A stretch of DNA of 64,000 nt from Zygaena filipendulae. Taxonomy: Eukaryota; Arthropoda; Insecta; Lepidoptera; Zygaenidae. Positions 61,501-64,000 of the stretch are shown one piece after another. Numbering within the stretch: the first letter of the stretch is position 1; every line of letters starts with the position of its first letter. The DNA lies in contig OU015652.1 of the NCBI GenBank assembly GCA_907165275.2, positions 5,347,001 to 5,411,000 on the forward strand, written 5' to 3'. The notes under the pieces were generated by a model. That model had not been told where the DNA came from. It searched no databases and worked only from the letters and a program-made list of their open reading frames with translations. The translations under genes were made by a program, and so were the position numbers.

Positions 61501-63725
61501 AAACTACATAACTGATTTAAAAAAAAGTTAATTATAGGAAGCTGCAATGTTCCTGAGTGACATAGGGTACTTTATATCTTGGGATACGCGCGGGAACTCC
61601 GAAATTAACGCTAGTAAAACCGTGGGGGATCGATTAGTAACCGATAAAAACATAAATTAAAAATAACCGTTAAATAAAAAAAAATCTTCAAACTTTTAGG
61701 AAGAAAATCTCTGGTCAAAGGGGTAAAATAACTTTAGTGGCGCGTTATCTTAACGCGTTGTGTCAAGGGCATAGCAACTAATCAGGGGCCTTTTTATAAT
61801 TGGCATCGGATTTGGACGCTCAAAAATAAACCTCATGGCTGTGATAAGAAGCTTTTGCGAAGTTTTGTCGATCACACTTGTGTACGATCGCTTTGCTTGC
61901 GGAAAATGTTTTGCGGTCTCCTTGGTAACAGTTCAGTGTTTAAATTTCCCGCCTAAAAATATCGCCTAAGTACGTTTTTCGTATGTATGCTTCATCCTCA
62001 GAACAATAACATTAGTTATTCTTCTTTCTAACATTCTAACAGTTACAATTCAACGGTGACGTCATATACATAGATGGATACTAACTACTTAATTCAATAT
62101 ATTTGTCCGGTGTCCCCTATCGTTAAAATAGCTTGAACTTCTCGTTTCTATTTCAGTGCTTTTTTTTTCCTTTTAGCTTTAGCGCATTTTCAATATTTCA
62201 TCATATTTATAATCTTTGCTTAACAATAGCTTTTTTTATGTATGCAATATGCATAATATATTACGTTTCTATAGTATTGTATATAATATGTATGTATTAA
62301 ATAATGCACCATGTACTTTACCACATTTGCGTGATTTTAACGATACAAGCTTTACAGAGGGATCAAGTAGATCTGTGTTTTGTTAAAGTGTTTTTGTAAT
62401 TTAGACTAACCTAACGTAAGTGAACTACTTTTGAATTTAAATCTAAGTAAATAAACTATAGGTACATAAAATTCGTATTGCAGAGCACCCCCGAAGCCTT
62501 GTATAGAGAGAACAATGTCGCAAAGCGGCGAATGTGATGATAGCTACGACGATGGGTATACTTATTTTACTTTATACGTACTAACTAAATAACTCGCTTT
62601 TTAAACCGATTAAAAATAAGGTAAAAACCTTGTGAACATAAGTAACAATTTAAAAACGTTCTAAAACGTTTATAAAAAAATATTTTTGAATTGAAATATT
62701 ATTGTATGAAGATGTTTTGAATCCACATTATTTTTCACCGATATTAATGAATATCTATTTATGTTTTGATGTCAATATTGAAAATGAAACATCTGTATGT
62801 TACAGTGTGAAGTTGATTCGTTTTGTTTTTGTTCAAATAATCTAATTGCTTGAAAGCTTTCATTATTATGTGTGCATTGTCCGTGTAATCAATCATTTTG
62901 TTGATACATATGCATACTCGTATATACTGTACAGAACCCAATTTATAATGAGGGACATGATATTCCAACCCTCGAAAAATGCTTACATGTGACTAATCAA
63001 CATAAAAAAAAATGCTGATGAATCATAGACAAAACGTTAACAAGGAACGTAGGTCTATGCGGGTGAATGATCTTTACATTTGATTTGTTGACGCGTCAAC
63101 GGTAACAAAGGGAAGGGGCGTGGTGTGACTCTTGAGAGAATGATCCGTCAGCGTGTTGGCAACTCGCGCAATCAGTTTTCTATGATTGACACTTGTTACC
63201 TTTTCTTAGATATTTGAGACAAGAAACAAATAATAAATCCTCTCCTTAAACACGTCCCTTATTTAACCTTATGCCCTGTCCCTCCCCTTATACTTTACCT
63301 TGATTCGTACTTGAGTTTTAGTTGTATATACAATATGTACAGAGCGATCGAGCCGAAAATGAAGGCGAATGCTTCGCTGTCGGATATCATAGATCGAATG
63401 CGCCATCCCACTCTGGGCGTGGGGTTCTTGCAGCAAACGGTCAGCTTGCCGTCGCAAGCGTTCGTATCTATATACGCGATACACTGGCTACAGGCCAATA
63501 TGGAGGGGATGACTTACGAAAAAGCCACGGGTGTCATGGAGGTAAATATTAGATAGAAAAATAATTAGAAATAGAGCACTTAAATGTTTAAAATTACAAT
63601 CTGCTACTGTTATTTTCAGAAACTATTGCAAGAGAAGATGATTTGCCATGCGTCAGGTGATACTACCAAGCGTTTCGTGGTCGGCTATTATATGTATCAC
63701 ATACTGCCGCAGAAAAAAGACAAAG
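42949..63725 (+). CDS. Iml1: DEPDC5/Iml1, GATOR1 complex subunit (3' end beyond window)
   Basis: Exons: 42,949-42,991; 43,465-43,602; 44,352-44,521; 45,282-45,545; 46,195-46,337; 46,636-46,823; 47,607-48,087; 48,506-48,657; 49,509-49,736; 50,492-50,629; 51,388-51,552; 54,865-55,082; 55,584-55,795; 56,230-56,404; 57,369-57,569; 59,143-59,226; 60,939-61,028; about 62,484-62,555; 63,343-63,541; 63,620-63,725. Iml1 works with Nprl2 and Nprl3 at the lysosome as the GATOR1 complex, which turns off Rag GTPases and so TORC1 when amino acids are scarce. Recognition rests on family blocks in order: FKDQY and MWRLK, VFRSS then MWDFDI and [37 protein letters not shown]-like [21 protein letters not shown] with [15 protein letters not shown] then TTDYFPD, and a DEP-domain region ([12 protein letters not shown] ... 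VGYYMYHIL) in the last two exons. Junctions are in phase except between exons 17 and 18, where the model is unsure. The intron after exon 4 uses GC-AG. The C-terminal part lies outside the window. Confidence 0.92.
43603..44351. other. Iml1 intron 2, nothing of note
   Basis: AT-rich intron with a worn minus-strand CCGCGG-type remnant near 43,735-43,800. Confidence 0.5.
44522..45281. other. Iml1 intron 3, holds two element-like blocks
   Basis: A GC-richer block at about 44,690-44,880 (CTACCGCCGACGACAGCC, CGACGTTCTGCGG inverted) resembles a degraded transposable element with partially inverted CCGACGAC words. A second block is described separately at 45,019. Confidence 0.4.
45019..45244. mobile_element. 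Small TIR element in Iml1 intron 3
   Basis: GATAAGCAATAACATGTTAACCC at the left (the first 20 bases suffice: GATAAGCAATAACATGTTAA) pairs imperfectly with GGGTTAACACACTATTGC and TTATC at the right. About 226 bp. A half copy with the same left end and interior lies at about 45,910-46,060 in the next intron. Confidence 0.55.
45770..45900 (+). repeat. CCGCGG-type repeat fragment in Iml1 intron 4
   Basis: CGTTCCCCCAGGTTTCACCCG, GGAGTTCCTGCG, AAAAAGTACCCTATATCC and CTGACAACGTGTACG are all recognisable. Confidence 0.6.
46824..47606. other. Iml1 intron 6
   Basis: Contains a plus CCGCGG-type copy at 47,143-47,302 (ACTAGCTGTTCCGAGCGG to TTTATAATATTAGTTAGGAT). The remainder is not recognised. Confidence 0.55.
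48828..49492. mobile_element. Two TGACGTCA foldback elements, head to head, in Iml1 intron 8
   Basis: A minus copy (GGGCATGATGACTA at 48,823 through CTAACTGACGGACTGAATAG at about 49,090) meets a plus copy (AATTAGTCCGTCAGTTAG at about 49,129 to GTCATCACGCCCATTG at about 49,492). The second contains a perfect 21-bp hairpin built from ATTGACGTCACGAGCCAAT (49,242-49,260) and its complement (49,271-49,289). The cluster ends about 17 bases before the acceptor of exon 9. Confidence 0.7.
49556..49591 (+). repeat. Iml1: Coding GGCGCG repeat in Iml1 exon 9
   Basis: About five GCGGGC units encode an alternating Gly-Ala stretch (AGAGAGAGAG then AAA) in the linker between the N-terminal region and the conserved ALINPF block. 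Confidence 0.85.
49870..50350 (-). repeat. Two CCGCGG-type repeats in Iml1 intron 9
   Basis: One minus copy ends GGTGAAACCGCGGGGGTCAGC at about 50,143; a second of a slightly different subfamily (TTGTCTGTCTGTCTG) ends GAAACCGCGGGGAACAGCTAG at 50,348. Confidence 0.65.
50683..50818. mobile_element. 136-bp hairpin element in Iml1 intron 10
   Basis: TCTCGACAACGTTTTGACAA at the left is perfectly inverted as TTGTCAAAACGTTGTCGAGA at the right; a second inverted pair, CTAGGGACC and GGTCCCTAG, lies inside. It begins about 54 bases after the donor of exon 10. Confidence 0.8.
50935..51100 (-). repeat. CCGCGG-family repeat remnant in Iml1 intron 10
   Basis: ACTAATATTATAAAGAGG, then TCAAAAGCTAGTGGACTG and CTGAGTAACATAGACTAT; the GC-rich end is lost. 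The same subfamily recurs at 55,900 and 61,433. Confidence 0.5.
51553..52605. other. Iml1 intron 11, first part, nothing recognised
   Basis: AT-rich with no defined repeat or exon; the phase match between 51,552 and 54,865 means no missing exon is required. Confidence 0.5.
52606..52880 (+). repeat. CCGCGG-type repeat (TTTGCGGACGCAGG subfamily), interrupted
   Basis: Starts AGCTGTGCCCCGCGGTTTTACC, breaks at about 52,650 and resumes at 52,785 with AGGAACCTTTGCGGATGCAG, ending ATTTTTATTTATAAAGATGAT. Uninterrupted relatives at 18,350 and 60,423 show the original sequence across the break. Confidence 0.75.
52650..52784. mobile_element. 135-bp hairpin element nested in a repeat
   Basis: GGTCGTATTTTTGAATCGCTC and GAGCGATTCAAAAATACGGCC (each cut to the first 20 bases for matching) are inverted termini. 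CAGG occurs on each side and once in the uninterrupted relatives, so it is a probable target-site duplication. Confidence 0.75.
53030..53220. repeat. CCGCGG-type repeat fragments
   Basis: GAGTTCCTGCGGGAATTCC at 53,057 and, inverted, CACGCGGGTGAAACCGCG at 53,166-53,183; a TTTCACCCGTGTGAGTTTCGG piece lies between. Confidence 0.55.
53221..54864. other. Iml1 intron 11, last part
   Basis: A LINE-like tail is seen at about 53,430-53,505 (GTATTGTACCTGTTGGCAAA then AATAAA-rich repeats). Otherwise nothing recognised. Confidence 0.45.
55275..55336 (-). repeat. CCGCGG-type repeat, 5' end fragment
   Basis: ACGGGAACTCCGAAATTACC then GGTGAAACCGCGGGGGACAGC in inverted orientation. Confidence 0.65.
55895..56058 (-). 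repeat. CCGCGG-type repeat in Iml1 intron 13
   Basis: GTGTTATAAAGAGGAAAG, CAAAAACTACTGGACCG, CCCTAAGTAACATAGAC and CCCGGAATTCCCGCGAG, ending AACAGCTAG. Confidence 0.6.
56411..56740 (+). mobile_element. TGACGTCA foldback element in Iml1 intron 14
   Basis: A close copy of 7,829-8,157: GGGGATGTTGACTACTTTTG at the left, GTCAACATGCCCATT at the right, two GTGACGTCAC palindromes near 56,560 and 56,605. It begins about six bases after the donor of exon 14. Confidence 0.75.
56760..56880 (+). mobile_element. Possible degraded tRNA-derived SINE
   Basis: TCTAGTGGTAAGC (A-box-like) and GTGGGTTCGATTA (B-box-like) are about 38 bases apart, as in a tRNA-derived SINE. Body and tail are not clear. Confidence 0.35.
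57570..59142. other. Iml1 intron 15, nothing recognised
   Basis: AT-rich; a small GTCGGTT / ACCGATTT repeat trace near 58,670-58,840. Confidence 0.45.
59227..60422. other. Iml1 intron 16, first part, nothing recognised
   Basis: AT-rich; no exon or defined repeat. Confidence 0.45.
60423..60588 (-). repeat. CCGCGG-type repeat (TTTGCGGACGCAGG subfamily)
   Basis: Inverted, apparently uninterrupted: TCTTTATAAATAAAAATG end, CTGCGTCCGCAAAGG, then ACTCACGCGGGTGAAACC. The 97-residue frame through it is translated repeat. Confidence 0.75.
61433..61640 (-). repeat. CCGCGG-type repeat in Iml1 intron 17
   Basis: ACTAATATTATAAAGAG, GAGTGACATAGGGTACTT and GGGAACTCCGAAATTAACG in inverted order, ending AAAACCGTGGGGGATCG. 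Confidence 0.6.
61641..62483. other. Iml1 intron 17, last part
   Basis: No exon recognised, although one may be missing here, given the phase conflict between exons 17 and 18. Confidence 0.4.
62484..62555 (+). other. Iml1: Uncertain Iml1 exon 18
   Basis: The acceptor GTATTGCAG and the donor GATGG/GTATAC bound a frame ending DDSYDDG that joins exon 19 in phase. It needs a two-base carry-over from the previous exon, whereas exon 17 as modelled ends in phase 0. Reading from phase 0 instead forces an earlier donor at about 62,533 (AAT/GTGATG), also giving the phase exon 19 needs. Confidence 0.4.
62556..63342. other. Iml1 intron 18, nothing recognised
   Basis: AT-rich; no defined repeat. Confidence 0.5.
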
Positions 63726-64000
63726 GTATGTTGCCCTAATAAATTTCGGAATTAGTTTGTCCGTGATTGAGTAATAAACGTCCGAAAATATTCACAGAGT
63801 TTTAAATCTATACTCATTCTATTGGTAGGTGGTACATAATTATGTCGTAGTAAAAATCTGAGAAACTCCGGTCCGCATACATCAAAAAATTACTTCTATC
63901 AGGTTACCCGGTGATGTAAAAGTAGTGTGGTGTAAAAATGGTGTCACTCTCGAATAAAAGCTGGTGTTAGAGTAGGTTATATGTTTTTATTCTGTTTTTC
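63726..64000. other. Start of Iml1 intron 20 at the window edge
   Basis: Follows a consensus donor GTATGT at 63,726. No further exon is seen before the end. Confidence 0.6.

Overview
The window looks like nuclear DNA from a moth or butterfly (Lepidoptera). It is AT-rich, full of TAGGTACCTACCT-type tracts, and carries dozens of the CCGCGG/GTTTCACCCGCG dispersed repeats, LINE tails and small foldback elements typical of that order. Genes are split into short exons with GT-AG introns; nothing looks bacterial or viral. Exon boundaries below were read by hand and checked for phase continuity.

Layout. (1) 1-14,214: no convincing coding exon; dispersed repeats, microsatellites, and a possible promoter plus untranslated exon near 6.99-7.14 kb. 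(2) 14,215-28,987 (+): an eight-exon gene for a cysteine-rich, apparently secreted protein with EB/EGF-like modules, a long Ser/Thr-rich linker and LDL-receptor class A repeats; its first exon was not found. Its second intron of this set is unremarkable, but the first (14.4-24.3 kb) holds a 571-bp near-perfect foldback. (3) 31,329-37,034 (+): two tandem five-exon paralogues of the DUF229 (alkaline-phosphatase/sulfatase-fold) membrane family; the first has lost the usual catalytic-core Asp and Arg, the second keeps them. (4) 37,580-41,265 (-): a complete five-exon SWEET sugar transporter (221 aa) with a dead Tc1/mariner element in its last intron. (5) 42,949-63,725 (+, runs off the end): the DEPDC5/Iml1 subunit of GATOR1, at least 20 exons, including a GC-AG intron. 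SWEET and Iml1 are head to head across about 1.7 kb.

The genes do not form an operon or an obvious pathway. The nearest to a functional pairing is the divergent SWEET (sugar transport) and Iml1 (amino-acid signal to TORC1) pair, which may share regulatory DNA. I see no clearly new biological system. The strongest items for a second look are the long foldback at 22.85-23.42 kb, the motif-degenerate DUF229 copy, the GC-AG intron of Iml1, and a foldback-element family that repeatedly delivers TGACGTCA (CRE-type) palindromes into introns.
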